Translations under genes and position numbers: made by a program
Notes under the pieces: model-generated
What the model saw: only the letters and a program-made list of their open reading frames with translations
Told to the model about the DNA's origin: nothing
The model's database searches: none
Part shown: in pieces, positions 8,272 to 24,104 of the stretch
How positions within the stretch are numbered: position 1 is the first letter of the stretch
Layout: each line of letters opens with the position of its first letter
NCBI RefSeq assembly: GCF_009569385.1
Contig: NZ_WBOF01000001.1
Location: 4,937,501-5,001,500 of the forward strand
DNA length: 64,000 nucleotides
From: Streptomyces kaniharaensis
Lineage (GTDB): Bacteria; Actinomycetota; Actinomycetes; Streptomycetales; Streptomycetaceae
Direction of reading: 5' to 3'

Positions 8272-8712
8272 TTACTCGCCCAGCAGGTGCCGGCCGTTGT
8301 GGGTCCGGATGCACGGTGCCACGTCGTCCCGAAGCGCGTCCAGCACGCGCACGGCATAGACCTCCGCCATGCGCTCCGAGACCTCCGCGGGCGTGAGCCA
8401 CTCCACGGCGGTCGACTCGTCCGTGAGTTGGCCGGTCCCGCCTTCGGGGTGGCAGCGGAAGACCAGGGCGACGATTCCGCGCGTCACGTTCTTGTAGACA
8501 CCGGTGAGCCGCTCCACGCCGACCTTGATCCCGGTCTCCTCGTAGGCCTCCCGGCGCACGCCGTCCTCGACGGCCTCCGTCAGCTCCAGCACGCCACCCG
8601 GAGGCTCCCAAGTGCCGTTGTCTGTACGGCGGATCGCGAGAACCCGGCCGTCCTCGCGGACCACGACGCCAGCGACGGACACCGAGTGGAGCGGCGTTGC
8701 GCTGTTGGCCAT
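8272..8712 (-). CDS. NUDIX hydrolase (MutT-like)
   Basis: A 146-residue NUDIX protein. The box GGVLELTEAVEDGVRREAYE followed by ETGI fits G-x5-E-x7-REUxEExGU exactly. A typical lead-in strand, VVVREDGRVLAIRR, and GTWEPPGG precede it. The frame is open to a GTG at 8742, but the ATG at 8712 (MANSATPL) has GGGAG eight bases upstream and is preferred. The role could be clearance of oxidised or non-canonical nucleotides or of sugar nucleotides; the substrate is unknown. It lies 46 bp below the HD hydrolase gene in the same orientation and is probably co-transcribed. Confidence 0.9.
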   Translation of the reverse strand: MANSATPLHSVSVAGVVVREDGRVLAIRRTDNGTWEPPGGVLELTEAVEDGVRREAYEETGIKVGVERLTGVYKNVTRGIVALVFRCHPEGGTGQLTDESTAVEWLTPAEVSERMAEVYAVRVLDALRDDVAPCIRTHNGRHLLGE

Positions 8713-8758
8713 TCGGACTGCTCCCATTCTGTGGCCGATCACCCGGGTGGGTAAGCGG

Positions 8759-9355
8759 TCACTGGCCGAGGTAGACCTTCTGCCATTCCAGTGAGGTCAT
8801 CGACAGCGCCACCTCCGCAAGTTGGCGAGCGGATTCGGTCTTGAGGCTGCCGAGACTGCTGTAGATCCAGGGCTGTACGTTCTGGTATCCCTGCTCACGG
8901 TACTCCACGGCTTGGAGCAGGCATTCGAGCTTGTCGGCGTCGTGTGCCACGACGACTTCCGGGCTCTCCCCGTTCTCGTACTCCTCCACGACCGCCTGGA
9001 CACCCGAGACGACGGCCGGATGGGCGGCGCTGATCTGGTCGGCGGTGACCCGTTCGTTGGAGGCGGCGGTCAGGTAGCGGCGACCGATGTGCGGGATGTC
9101 GCCGATCCGGGTCTCCTGGGTGTCATGGAAGAGGCAGAGCAGGGCGACCTTCGCCGGGTCGGCGCCCTCCATCATCGCAAGGACCGCGCCGACCAGTCCG
9201 GTGCGGAAGGAGTGCTCCGCGATGGTCTCCGGGTCCTTCACCCCCGCGATCCACCAGCCGGACCGCTTGGCCCGCTTGAGCATCCCCGCCTCGAAGAGGT
9301 AGCCCGCCGTGCCCTTCGCCTGCATGTCTTCCGTCATGACCATCCTCTCGATCAT
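8759..9355 (-). CDS. HD-domain phosphohydrolase (YfbR / 5'-deoxynucleotidase-like)
   Basis: A 198-residue HD-superfamily protein. Metal-ligand signature residues are visible: His48 (AEHSFRTG), His77-Asp78 (CLFHDTQE) and Asp139/Asp141 (VAHDADKLE). The size and arrangement match the HD_3/YfbR-type family, which dephosphorylates deoxynucleoside monophosphates, although many members are uncharacterised. The ATG at 9355 overlaps the TGA of the GNAT gene (ATGA), favouring translational coupling. An alternative ATG at 9337 has a better placed GAGAGG. Together with the two NUDIX enzymes downstream it suggests a nucleotide-clearing operon. Confidence 0.88.
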   Translation of the reverse strand: MIERMVMTEDMQAKGTAGYLFEAGMLKRAKRSGWWIAGVKDPETIAEHSFRTGLVGAVLAMMEGADPAKVALLCLFHDTQETRIGDIPHIGRRYLTAASNERVTADQISAAHPAVVSGVQAVVEEYENGESPEVVVAHDADKLECLLQAVEYREQGYQNVQPWIYSSLGSLKTESARQLAEVALSMTSLEWQKVYLGQ

Positions 9356-9912
9356 CGCGTGTCACTGCTCGTCCCAACCAGATCGAGGATCATCACATCG
9401 TGCCGGGCCGCTCCGTCCCACGGGATCGCCGATCCGACGCGCCGGTAGCCCCAGACACGGTAGGACGCCTGAGCTGCGGTGGCCTCCGGCCGGCTGTTCA
9501 GCATCACCCTGGCGTTGTCGAGCCCGCCAATGAGGACGCGTTGCATGCGCGTGGCGACGCCCTGGCGGCGCCACGCAGGCCGGACCGCCAGCTCGAACAG
9601 CCCGAACGTGCGATTCCCGTCCTCGTGTTTGAGATCGTCGGGAACGGGATCAGTCAGGGTGTCCCACCACCGCGTGTTCGCCGACAGCGGGTAGCCGTAG
9701 GCCATGCCCACCACGGCGTCGCCATCGAAGGCGACCGCCGCCCGGAACCCGCGCCGCCGCACCTGGGAGCGGAACCGGCGAAACGCACGCTCCACGTCGG
9801 CCGGCCCCTCGTCGTAAGGAGGCTCTGCGAATGCCTCGGCAAACACCTCCTTCAACTGGCCTTCCAACCTTGTCGTCTGCTCGCCGTCCAAAAGTCGGAT
9901 CGTCACCGTCAC
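9352..9912 (-). CDS. GNAT-family N-acetyltransferase
   Basis: A 186-residue protein. The acetyl-CoA loop is visible as LFELAVRPAWRRQGVATRM, the usual beta4 then (Q/R)xxGx(G/A) pattern, followed by late-domain sequence ASYRVWGYRRVG. The acceptor is unknown. The frame is open to 10284, but the GTG at 9912 overlaps the TGA of the upstream regulator (GTGA), with GAGGA just upstream, so that start is chosen. It is tightly coupled to both neighbours in the leftward operon. Confidence 0.85.
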   Translation of the reverse strand: MTVTIRLLDGEQTTRLEGQLKEVFAEAFAEPPYDEGPADVERAFRRFRSQVRRRGFRAAVAFDGDAVVGMAYGYPLSANTRWWDTLTDPVPDDLKHEDGNRTFGLFELAVRPAWRRQGVATRMQRVLIGGLDNARVMLNSRPEATAAQASYRVWGYRRVGSAIPWDGAARHDVMILDLVGTSSDTR

Positions 9913-11189
9913 GCTGTCCTCTGCTTCCGTACCGAAACTCCAAGCCCTCGAAGTTCCTCGACACAGTCCTTTGCCGCTGCCGTATTCACCTGGGCAGCCG
10001 AATACGCCACGCTGTGCAGCCGGTCCGCGAGCCTGGCCGAAGTCATCCCCTGGGATGCGATGGCACTTGACACTGCCTCGGCACAAGCCTCTTCGATCTC
10101 GCCAGCGTTCATCAATACCTCCGCCAACCGCGCCCGGTAGAGTGCCGCGTTTCGACTGTATGCCGGACCGAGCCTGTCGACGGCGGACCGGAGAAAGGGG
10201 ATTGCGTGCGCGAGTTGCCCGGCCTCCACATGCCATGCGGCGGTCGCGTAGTCCACTTCGACCTGGCCGGCGAACGCCGTCCACGGCGGTGCGTCGGTGT
10301 CCTTGTCGGACCGGTCCTGCCAGGTCAGCGCCTGCGAAAGCGCCCTACGGGCACCCGCGTGATCTCCGGCTGATGAAAGGGCCCGGGCTTGCCGCAGGGC
10401 CACCACGGATTTCACCTTCGGCCCGCCCATCGTCAGCGCGATCTCCCCAGCGGCGACCGCAGCTGCGACCGCCTCCCAGGGCCGCTTCTGCTCGACCGCG
10501 AGCAGGGACAGGCTATCTAGCGCCCGTACCTCCAACAGAGGATCGCCGACCAAACGGGCTGAGGCCAGCGCCTCGGTGCACGCCACTCGGGCTGCCGCCG
10601 ACTTCCCCGCGTCGAACGCGATCCATCCAAGGTGAGAATGGAGTGTTCCTACCAGAGCCTGAAGGTCACGTCCGACCGGAGCAAGGTAGGCCCCGTCGGT
10701 CATGGCCTTCTCGACGCTCCGTAGGACGTGCCCTGCGGCTTCCCGGGCTGCTCTGCCGCCTTGTGAGTGGTCGATGGCGTACAGGCCGGCGATGTCTGAT
10801 CGAAAGGCCTGAATATCGGCTGTGCCGATCCGTCGGCCAGTCCGCGCAGCGGGAAGAACGGTGGCGCCGACGAGGGCTCCGACATCTACGACAAACTGTC
10901 GACGGTGCAACACGTCCTCCTGCTCGTCGCCTCTCGCTATGCCGCAGGACCGCCGGGAAGGGACGGTGAACCCGAGTTCCCCAAGCGGGACGCCTAACAG
11001 AGATTCCAGCACGGCCTGTTGGCCAGGGTGTGGCAAGGGGGGACTGGGCGACTCCCATCGTCTGAGCTGGCGCACACTCACTGCTGCGTCGATGCCCATG
11101 CGTCGCGCCATGTCTGAGAACGCTACGACAAAGGCTTCTTGGGTGTAACCGGCAGTTTTCCGTCGTTCGGCTAACGGTGGTGCTGTCAC
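9909..11189 (-). CDS. XRE-type helix-turn-helix regulator with TPR-like C-terminus
   Basis: A 426-residue protein. The N-terminal region (LAERRKTAGYTQEAFVVAFS, then VSVRQLRRWES) forms a Cro/C1-type HTH. The remaining 300 residues are helical, Ala/Leu-rich TPR-like repeats. This is a common large family in streptomycetes. GTG start at 11189 with AGGGGAA upstream. It is the first gene of the leftward operon and diverges from a GHKL ATPase gene at 11353, an arrangement often seen for such regulators. It may control both directions through the 163-bp gap. Confidence 0.85.
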   Translation of the reverse strand: MTAPPLAERRKTAGYTQEAFVVAFSDMARRMGIDAAVSVRQLRRWESPSPPLPHPGQQAVLESLLGVPLGELGFTVPSRRSCGIARGDEQEDVLHRRQFVVDVGALVGATVLPAARTGRRIGTADIQAFRSDIAGLYAIDHSQGGRAAREAAGHVLRSVEKAMTDGAYLAPVGRDLQALVGTLHSHLGWIAFDAGKSAAARVACTEALASARLVGDPLLEVRALDSLSLLAVEQKRPWEAVAAAVAAGEIALTMGGPKVKSVVALRQARALSSAGDHAGARRALSQALTWQDRSDKDTDAPPWTAFAGQVEVDYATAAWHVEAGQLAHAIPFLRSAVDRLGPAYSRNAALYRARLAEVLMNAGEIEEACAEAVSSAIASQGMTSARLADRLHSVAYSAAQVNTAAAKDCVEELRGLGVSVRKQRTA

Positions 11190-11253
11190 AGAGTTCCCCT
11201 CAAGAGTCCCCGTGGCTCGGTCACCTTGCCACTGCGGAACACCGGCCAGACCC

Positions 11254-11277
11254 GAAACGTCCGGTGAAACGTCCGGT
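11254..11277. promoter_or_regulatory. Tandem 12-nt repeat in the divergent promoter (possible operator)
   Basis: GAAACGTCCGGT occurs twice head-to-tail (11254-11265, 11266-11277) in the 163-bp gap between the XRE regulator and the ATPase gene. Its position suits an operator for the XRE protein, but this is inference. Confidence 0.35.
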
Positions 11278-11352
11278 CGCTCTCGCTCCGCGGACCCTAC
11301 CGAGACGGTGAACTAGGAGTACCTCCCCGGCGGATAAACCGTCGGGGAAACT

Positions 11353-11862
11353 ATGACCGGACCACCCGAGGGAGTGACCTCGATGCCTCCACGGTCCATG
11401 TTGCCGGCCCACGCGGGTGTTGGCAGCGGGCAGCCGCTGTGCCCTTCAAGGGTCGCACTCACCGAGTTGGCCGGTAGCGAACTAACCGAACCGGCGACCA
11501 TCTACCTGCCGTACCGGTCGGAGTCGGTCGGGCAGGCTCGGCGGTTGGTCCGTGAAGCGCTGACGGGGTGGGGGTTGTCCCACCTGATCGACTCCGCTGC
11601 GTTGGTGACCAGTGAGCTCGTCACCAACGCGGCGAAGACCGGCTGCCAGTGTCGGATGACGGTCACCGTTCAGCTCGTTGCCAGCGCGACGGTGCGTGTA
11701 TTGGTGCGGGACGGGTCGCGAACCCTTCCCGTGTTGATCCAGGCTTCGGAGGGCGGCGAAGGGCACCGCGGGCTCGGCCTTGTCCACCAACTGACCAGTG
11801 GGCGGTGGGGAGTTACCGTCGAGCCGCTCGGCAAGGTCGTCCACGCCGACATCAGTCGGTGA
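11353..11862 (+). CDS. GHKL-type ATP-binding protein (RsbW-like regulatory kinase)
   Basis: A 169-residue protein. The N-box is LVTSELVTNAAKTG, the G1-like motif is VRDGS, and the G2-like motif is GHRGLGLVHQLTSGRWG. This is the single-domain anti-sigma-factor-kinase-like ATPase fold widespread in streptomycetes, usually of unknown partner. ATG at 11353 with GGGGAAA upstream; an alternative ATG at 11383 follows GAGGGAG. It is coupled by GTGA to a small membrane protein gene. Genes of this type often accompany XRE regulators and small modified peptides. Confidence 0.85.
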   Translation: MTGPPEGVTSMPPRSMLPAHAGVGSGQPLCPSRVALTELAGSELTEPATIYLPYRSESVGQARRLVREALTGWGLSHLIDSAALVTSELVTNAAKTGCQCRMTVTVQLVASATVRVLVRDGSRTLPVLIQASEGGEGHRGLGLVHQLTSGRWGVTVEPLGKVVHADISR

Positions 11863-12020
11863 GTGAATCGCCTGCGGGCCACCACACTGACGCTACGGAC
11901 GACCACCGTCGGGGCGGTGAGCCCGATGCCATCCGGGTTTGGACCGCCTGCGCAGTGTCGGTGACGGCCCTGTTCCACCTCGCTGCTGTCGCTCTGGTGC
12001 TGTCCACGCGCACCCACTGA
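11859..12020 (+). CDS. Small single-pass membrane protein
   Basis: A 53-residue product. GTG at 11859 overlaps the ATPase TGA (GTGA). The first 30 residues are hydrophilic and Asp/His/Arg-rich. The last 23 hold one hydrophobic helix (CAVSVTALFHLAAVALVLST). No family is recognised. The overlap and the hairpin directly after the stop make it a real second gene of a two-gene unit, perhaps a membrane anchor or sensor partner of the ATPase. Confidence 0.65.
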   Translation: MSESPAGHHTDATDDHRRGGEPDAIRVWTACAVSVTALFHLAAVALVLSTRTH

Positions 12021-12022
12021 TC

Positions 12023-12061
12023 TCCCGCCCGGTGCCGCTGGCGAAGCGGCACCGGGCGGGA
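12023..12061 (+). terminator. Hairpin terminator after the ATPase / membrane protein pair
   Basis: A perfect 17-bp stem (12023-12039 with 12045-12061) with a five-base loop starts 3 bp past the stop codon. No T tract follows. Confidence 0.75.
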
Positions 12062-12095
12062 CACCTCCGCACTGTCACCAGAAGGGAGTTCCGCC

Positions 12096-12170
12096 ATGCC
12101 CACCCCGCAGCCTCAGCCGCCTCCGCCGAAGCCCGACAGCCAGCCGTTGCCCCGGCCGCCGGACCGGTAG
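12096..12170 (+). CDS. 24-residue proline-rich peptide, unknown
   Basis: ATG at 12096 is preceded by GAAGGGAG at good spacing. It encodes 24 residues, half of them proline, with a PQPQPPPPKP run, ending at a TAG at 12170. No family is recognised. It lies between a terminator and the Lys-rich peptide and methyltransferase genes, so it may be the first gene of that unit, an upstream leader peptide, or a second substrate. It could also be a chance frame, though the ribosome site is strong. Confidence 0.4.
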   Translation: MPTPQPQPPPPKPDSQPLPRPPDR

Positions 12171-12217
12171 CGAGACAGCGTTCACCATCCACCTATCGAT
12201 CGCACAAGGAGACCCCC

Positions 12218-12352
12218 ATGGGCTGGGGAACCGACAAGAACAGCGGCGGAAAGCACGGGGGCAAGAAGGACCCCGGCACGGACAAGCCGTCCCCGGACGG
12301 CGCGCGGCCGGCGCCTGCCCCGAAGCACAAGAAGGACGACGACAAGAAGTGA
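12218..12352 (+). CDS. 44-residue Lys/Asp/Gly-rich peptide, candidate substrate of the adjacent PCMT
   Basis: ATG at 12218 with AAGGAG upstream encodes 44 residues with about a dozen Lys and seven or eight Asp. It includes Asp-Pro and Asp-Gly pairs (KKDPGTDK, PSPDGARP) and ends in KKDDDKK. The TGA overlaps the GTG of the methyltransferase (GTGA), so the two are translated together. Small basic precursors coupled to PCMT-like enzymes are known from imiditide-type peptides, in which Asp becomes aspartimide. The same enzyme class acts on lanthipeptides and graspetides, but no lanthipeptide synthetase or ATP-grasp gene is in the window. The peptide has no FxLD motif. The precursor role is inferred. 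Confidence 0.6.
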   Translation: MGWGTDKNSGGKHGGKKDPGTDKPSPDGARPAPAPKHKKDDDKK

Positions 12353-13509
12353 CGAATCCCGTGCATCGACCGGAGCAGGCCGCTGTGCGTGGCCTGCTCC
12401 GGGCCGTCGGTGACGAACTCGGCGGCCCGGTCCCCACGGAGTGGAAGGAAGCGATCAAGGCGGTCCCGCGTCACTGCTTCCTGCCCGAGAGAATCTGGCT
12501 GGAGGACGGCGACGGTGGCTACGCGCCCTGCGATATCCAACGGGACCCCGAGCGGTGGTTCGAGGCGGCGTACTCCGACGTCCCCGTCGTGACCCAGGTC
12601 AACGACGGGGTGGAGCCCGACGGCCCGGACGACGTCTGGCCGTCCTCCTCGGCCTCGGCGCCGTCGATCGTCGTCAGGATGCTGCAGGACCTTGACGTTA
12701 AGCCCGGTATGAACGTCCTGGAGATCGGGACCGGCACCGGTTGGAACGCGGCGCTCCTGGCTCATCGCCTCGGAGCCGGCCATGTGTCCTCGGTCGAGGT
12801 CGATCAGGAGGTGGCCAGACAGGCCTGCGGCTCGCTGAACGCGGCCGGCCTGAGCGTGGACGTGCTCTGTGGGGACGGCGTCCGCGGCTGGATGCTCCGG
12901 CAGCCGTTCGACCGGATCATCTCGACCTGTTCGGTTCGACACGTGCCGAAGGCCTGGATCGAGCAGACCACACCCGGTGGCATCATCCTCACGCCGTGGG
13001 ACAACCCGATGCTCTGTTGGGGCCTGCTGAAGCTGATTGTCGGGCCCGATCAAGCGCAGGGGCGATTCAGCCCGCACTCGGCATTCATGCTGATGCGGGG
13101 CCAGCGTCGGGATCTGCGGATCTTTCGCGATGTCGTCCGAGACGACCACGTTCCCGATGAGTCCAGCATGTCGCTGTCGCCGCACCAAGTGGCCGGGGAC
13201 GACTGGGAGGCCCGGTTCGCGCTCGGGTTGAAGCTGGGTGACGTCTGGACTGCGTGGGACCATGACTCGGGCCGGCTCTGGGTAGCGACCACCGATGCCC
13301 GGTCCTGGGCGGCGGTGGACCCTGACGGTGAGCGGTTCATCGTCTGGCAGCACGGTCCCCGTCGACTCTGGGACGAGATGGAGGCCGCCCATCGGTGGTG
13401 GGAGCAGCACGACCGGCCGGGGCCGGAGCGTTTCGGGCTGACGGTCACCAGGTCTGACCAGTGGGTCTGGCTGGACCGGCCTACCGATCTGATTCGGGCG
13501 CTGCCATAG
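12349..13509 (+). CDS. PCMT-like protein-aspartate O-methyltransferase with C-terminal extension
   Basis: A 386-residue protein. The N-terminal 220 or so residues match protein-L-isoaspartate methyltransferase: a substrate-side SSSASAPSIVVRML, SAM motif I VLEIGTGTGWNAALL, an acidic ribose-binding region SVEVDQEVA, and a later TTPGGIILTPW. Repair PCMTs are about 210 residues. This protein carries an extra 160-residue C-terminal domain rich in Trp and Asp, as in the PCMT homologues associated with RiPPs, which methylate an Asp side chain and lead to aspartimide. The GTG start at 12349 overlaps the stop of the 44-residue peptide. A strong terminator follows. The repair versus peptide-modifying role is inferred from length and coupling. 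Confidence 0.85.
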   Translation: MTNPVHRPEQAAVRGLLRAVGDELGGPVPTEWKEAIKAVPRHCFLPERIWLEDGDGGYAPCDIQRDPERWFEAAYSDVPVVTQVNDGVEPDGPDDVWPSSSASAPSIVVRMLQDLDVKPGMNVLEIGTGTGWNAALLAHRLGAGHVSSVEVDQEVARQACGSLNAAGLSVDVLCGDGVRGWMLRQPFDRIISTCSVRHVPKAWIEQTTPGGIILTPWDNPMLCWGLLKLIVGPDQAQGRFSPHSAFMLMRGQRRDLRIFRDVVRDDHVPDESSMSLSPHQVAGDDWEARFALGLKLGDVWTAWDHDSGRLWVATTDARSWAAVDPDGERFIVWQHGPRRLWDEMEAAHRWWEQHDRPGPERFGLTVTRSDQWVWLDRPTDLIRALP

Positions 13510-13511
13510 GG

Positions 13512-13545
13512 CGGCCCCGCCCTCGGGAGACCGAGGGCGGGGCCG
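13512..13545. terminator. Bidirectional terminator between the PCMT and PKS genes
   Basis: A perfect 15-bp stem (13512-13526 with 13531-13545) and GAGA loop lie between convergent genes ending at 13509 and 13558. It probably serves both and marks the left end of the PKS-NRPS cluster. Confidence 0.85.
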
Positions 13546-13557
13546 TAACAGGGGTTA

Positions 13558-21944
<8,387 letters not shown>

Positions 21945-21988
21945 ATGAACTCGATTCCCCTCGTGGCAGGTTGGTGCGGTGTGAAGGC

Positions 21989-22059
21989 GGCGGTGCAGAA
22001 GGCGGTGCGAAAGGCGGTGCGAACGCGGCGCAAAAGGCGGTGCAGAAGACGGTGTCAAC
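21989..22059. repeat. About six degenerate copies of a 12-nt tandem repeat
   Basis: The unit is GGCGGTGCAGAA/GGCGGTGCGAAM. It lies 45-115 bp upstream of the PKS start at 21944, in the 201-bp gap to the dehydrogenase gene. It could be an operator array or slippage product; reading through gives only low-complexity peptide. Confidence 0.6.
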
Positions 22060-22145
22060 GCGGCCAAGAGCCGCGGAGGCCGGTGCGAAAGGGTGAGCCG
22101 GACCGCCCCGCCCGTTGTCCCGGACGGGGCGGCGGCGCGGCGTAC

Positions 22146-23246
22146 TCAGGCGGTGAGGACGGCCTTGAGCGCGGTCCCGTCGGCGACGGAGGCCAGGGCG
22201 GCGCCGTGCTCGGCGAGCGGGTAGGCCGTCACCAGCGAGGCCAGGTCGAACCGGGCGGTCAGGGCCGGGAGCAGGGTCACGTACTCGACCAGGTGGGCGC
22301 CGGTGAACGCCCACGAGCCGACGACGTCGAGCTGCCGGTAGACGATCTGGTGCGGGTTGAGCAGGGTGTCGCCGGCGTCGGTGTACTGGCCGATGACGAG
22401 GTAGGAGCCGCCCCGCCGAGCCAGGGTGAGCCCCTGGGCGACGGCGGCCGGCACCCCGGCGCACTCGATGACGAGGTCCGCGCCGCCGCCGACCTCCGCC
22501 CGGGCCCGCTCCATGGCCGCCTCGACGCCCCCGGGGCCGGTGACGTCGATGTGCACGTCGCCGATGCCGGCCTTGGCCGCCGCCTCCAGCCGGGCCGCCG
22601 GTCCGCCGAGGACGACGACCTTGGCGGCCCCGGCGAGCTGGGCGAGGGCCGCGGCGGCGAGGCCGACCGGGCCGCTGCCCTGGACGATGACGGTCTCGCC
22701 GACGCGGACCGGGCGCCGCTCGTAGAGGGCGTGGACGACGGTCGGGCCCGCGCAGGCGAGGGACATCGCCGCGAGCGGGTCGGTGCCGTCGGCGAGCTTC
22801 ACCACGGTGGTGCCCTGCTCCAGCACGATGTGGTCGGCCCAGGAGCCGGAGAGCGGCTCGCCGCCGTCCAGCGGGCGGTTGACGCCGTAGGTGCGGCGGT
22901 TCTCGCAGAGCGTCGGCTCGCGGTGCAGCCGGCACGGCACGCAGGTGCCGCAGGCGATCGACGAGGCCCACATCACGGTGTCGCCGACCTGCAGCGGGCG
23001 GCCGGCGGCATCGCGGGCGTCGGCGCTGCCCAGCCCGTGGACGGTGCCGAGGCCCTCGTGCCCGAGGACCAGCGGGGTGGGGATGGCCAGGTGCCCCTGC
23101 TGGAGGTGCAGGTCGGTGCCGCAGACGCCGCCGTGGCTGCACGCGACGGTGAGGCCGCCGGCCGGGGCCGGGGGCAGGTCGAACTCGCGCAGCCGCAGCG
23201 GCTCGCCGAAGCTCTCCAGGACGACGGCGCGGGCGCGGGGCGTCAT
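22146..23246 (-). CDS. Zinc-dependent medium-chain alcohol dehydrogenase
   Basis: A 366-residue MDR-family enzyme. The catalytic-zinc Cys is in GGVCGTDLH (Cys42), with GHE at residues 62-64. The structural zinc lobe is visible as ACGTCVPCRLHREPTLC, and the nucleotide-binding motif as VIVQGSGPVGLAAA. It would interconvert an alcohol and a carbonyl with NAD(P). Its ATG at 23246 overlaps the TGA of the PhyH-type oxygenase gene (ATGA). The two are therefore co-translated and may act in sequence, hydroxylation then oxidation, on the same substrate or on the released aldehyde. Confidence 0.92.
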   Translation of the reverse strand: MTPRARAVVLESFGEPLRLREFDLPPAPAGGLTVACSHGGVCGTDLHLQQGHLAIPTPLVLGHEGLGTVHGLGSADARDAAGRPLQVGDTVMWASSIACGTCVPCRLHREPTLCENRRTYGVNRPLDGGEPLSGSWADHIVLEQGTTVVKLADGTDPLAAMSLACAGPTVVHALYERRPVRVGETVIVQGSGPVGLAAAALAQLAGAAKVVVLGGPAARLEAAAKAGIGDVHIDVTGPGGVEAAMERARAEVGGGADLVIECAGVPAAVAQGLTLARRGGSYLVIGQYTDAGDTLLNPHQIVYRQLDVVGSWAFTGAHLVEYVTLLPALTARFDLASLVTAYPLAEHGAALASVADGTALKAVLTA

Positions 23247-24055
23247 GCCGCGGCTCCCTGGAGGGCGGCGAGGAAGGTGGTGTCGAGCTGCCGCAGCGGC
23301 TCGGTGTCGCGGCAGACCAGGTGGTCCGGGCGCGGCTCACCGCTCCAACTGGGCAGGTTGGACGAGTCGTTGTAGGTCATGATGAGCAGCCGGCGGGCGA
23401 ACGGCGACATGTTGGGGCCGGAGCCGTGCACGATCTCGGGGGAGAAGAGCACGACCGAGCCGGCCGGGCCCTTGGGGCTGACCATGCCGCGCCGGCCTAC
23501 GAGCTCGGTGAGCTGCGCGCCGCTGAGCGCGATGTCCTCCGGGTCCAGGTGCTGCTCGGACTTGGCGGTGGCCTTGCGGGACTGCTGGACCAGGCCGGAG
23601 CGGTGCGAGCCGGGCAGGAAGATGACCGGGCCGTTGAACTCGTCGACGTCGTCGAGGAAGACGGCGACGTTGACCTGGAGCGGGGCGGGCAGGTTGTCGG
23701 CGATCTGCCAGGCCACGTAGTCCTGGTGCCAGGACCACTTCTCGCCGCCGAGGGCCGGCTTGGCGTTGATCTTGAACTGGTAGATGTAGAGGTCGTCGGA
23801 GAGCAGCTGCTTGGCCGCACCGAGGACGCGCGGGTCGCGGACCAGGCCGGCGTACTCGGGCTGGCGCTGGTGGGAGGCGTAGACCGCGCGCACGCGGTTG
23901 CTGCCCTCCTCCGGCACGACCTGCGGGCCCGGTGTCTCGCAGTCCCGCTCGAAGGCCTCGCGCAGACTCTCCACCTCGCGCGGGTCGAGGGCGGAGTCGA
24001 GGACGAGGAAGCCGTCCTCGTGGTAGCGGTCGATCTGTTCCTGGCTCAGGGTCAT
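23243..24055 (-). CDS. PhyH-family Fe(II)/2-oxoglutarate dioxygenase
   Basis: A 270-residue protein of the phytanoyl-CoA / ectoine hydroxylase family. Iron ligands are visible as His110-x-Asp112 in WSWHQDYVAW and His210 in SPEIVHGSGPN. Arg221/222 (FARRLLIM) is suited to bind 2-oxoglutarate. FLPGSHRSG is typical of the family. Likely role: hydroxylation of a free or carrier-bound amino acid, or of the finished product. ATG at 24055. It lies 49 bp downstream of a second dioxygenase gene and overlaps the alcohol dehydrogenase start. Confidence 0.9.
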   Translation of the reverse strand: MTLSQEQIDRYHEDGFLVLDSALDPREVESLREAFERDCETPGPQVVPEEGSNRVRAVYASHQRQPEYAGLVRDPRVLGAAKQLLSDDLYIYQFKINAKPALGGEKWSWHQDYVAWQIADNLPAPLQVNVAVFLDDVDEFNGPVIFLPGSHRSGLVQQSRKATAKSEQHLDPEDIALSGAQLTELVGRRGMVSPKGPAGSVVLFSPEIVHGSGPNMSPFARRLLIMTYNDSSNLPSWSGEPRPDHLVCRDTEPLRQLDTTFLAALQGAAA

Positions 24056-24104
24056 GGTGAATGTCCTTCGGTGGTGGGCGGGTTGACGTGGATCGGAACC
24101 AGGC

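Noticed and set aside
12218..12352. FxLD-type lanthipeptide precursor
   Set aside because: The peptide lacks the FxLD motif, has no Cys, and no lanthipeptide synthetase is in the window.
21989..22059. CRISPR array
   Set aside because: Units are 12 bp with no spacers and no cas genes are present.
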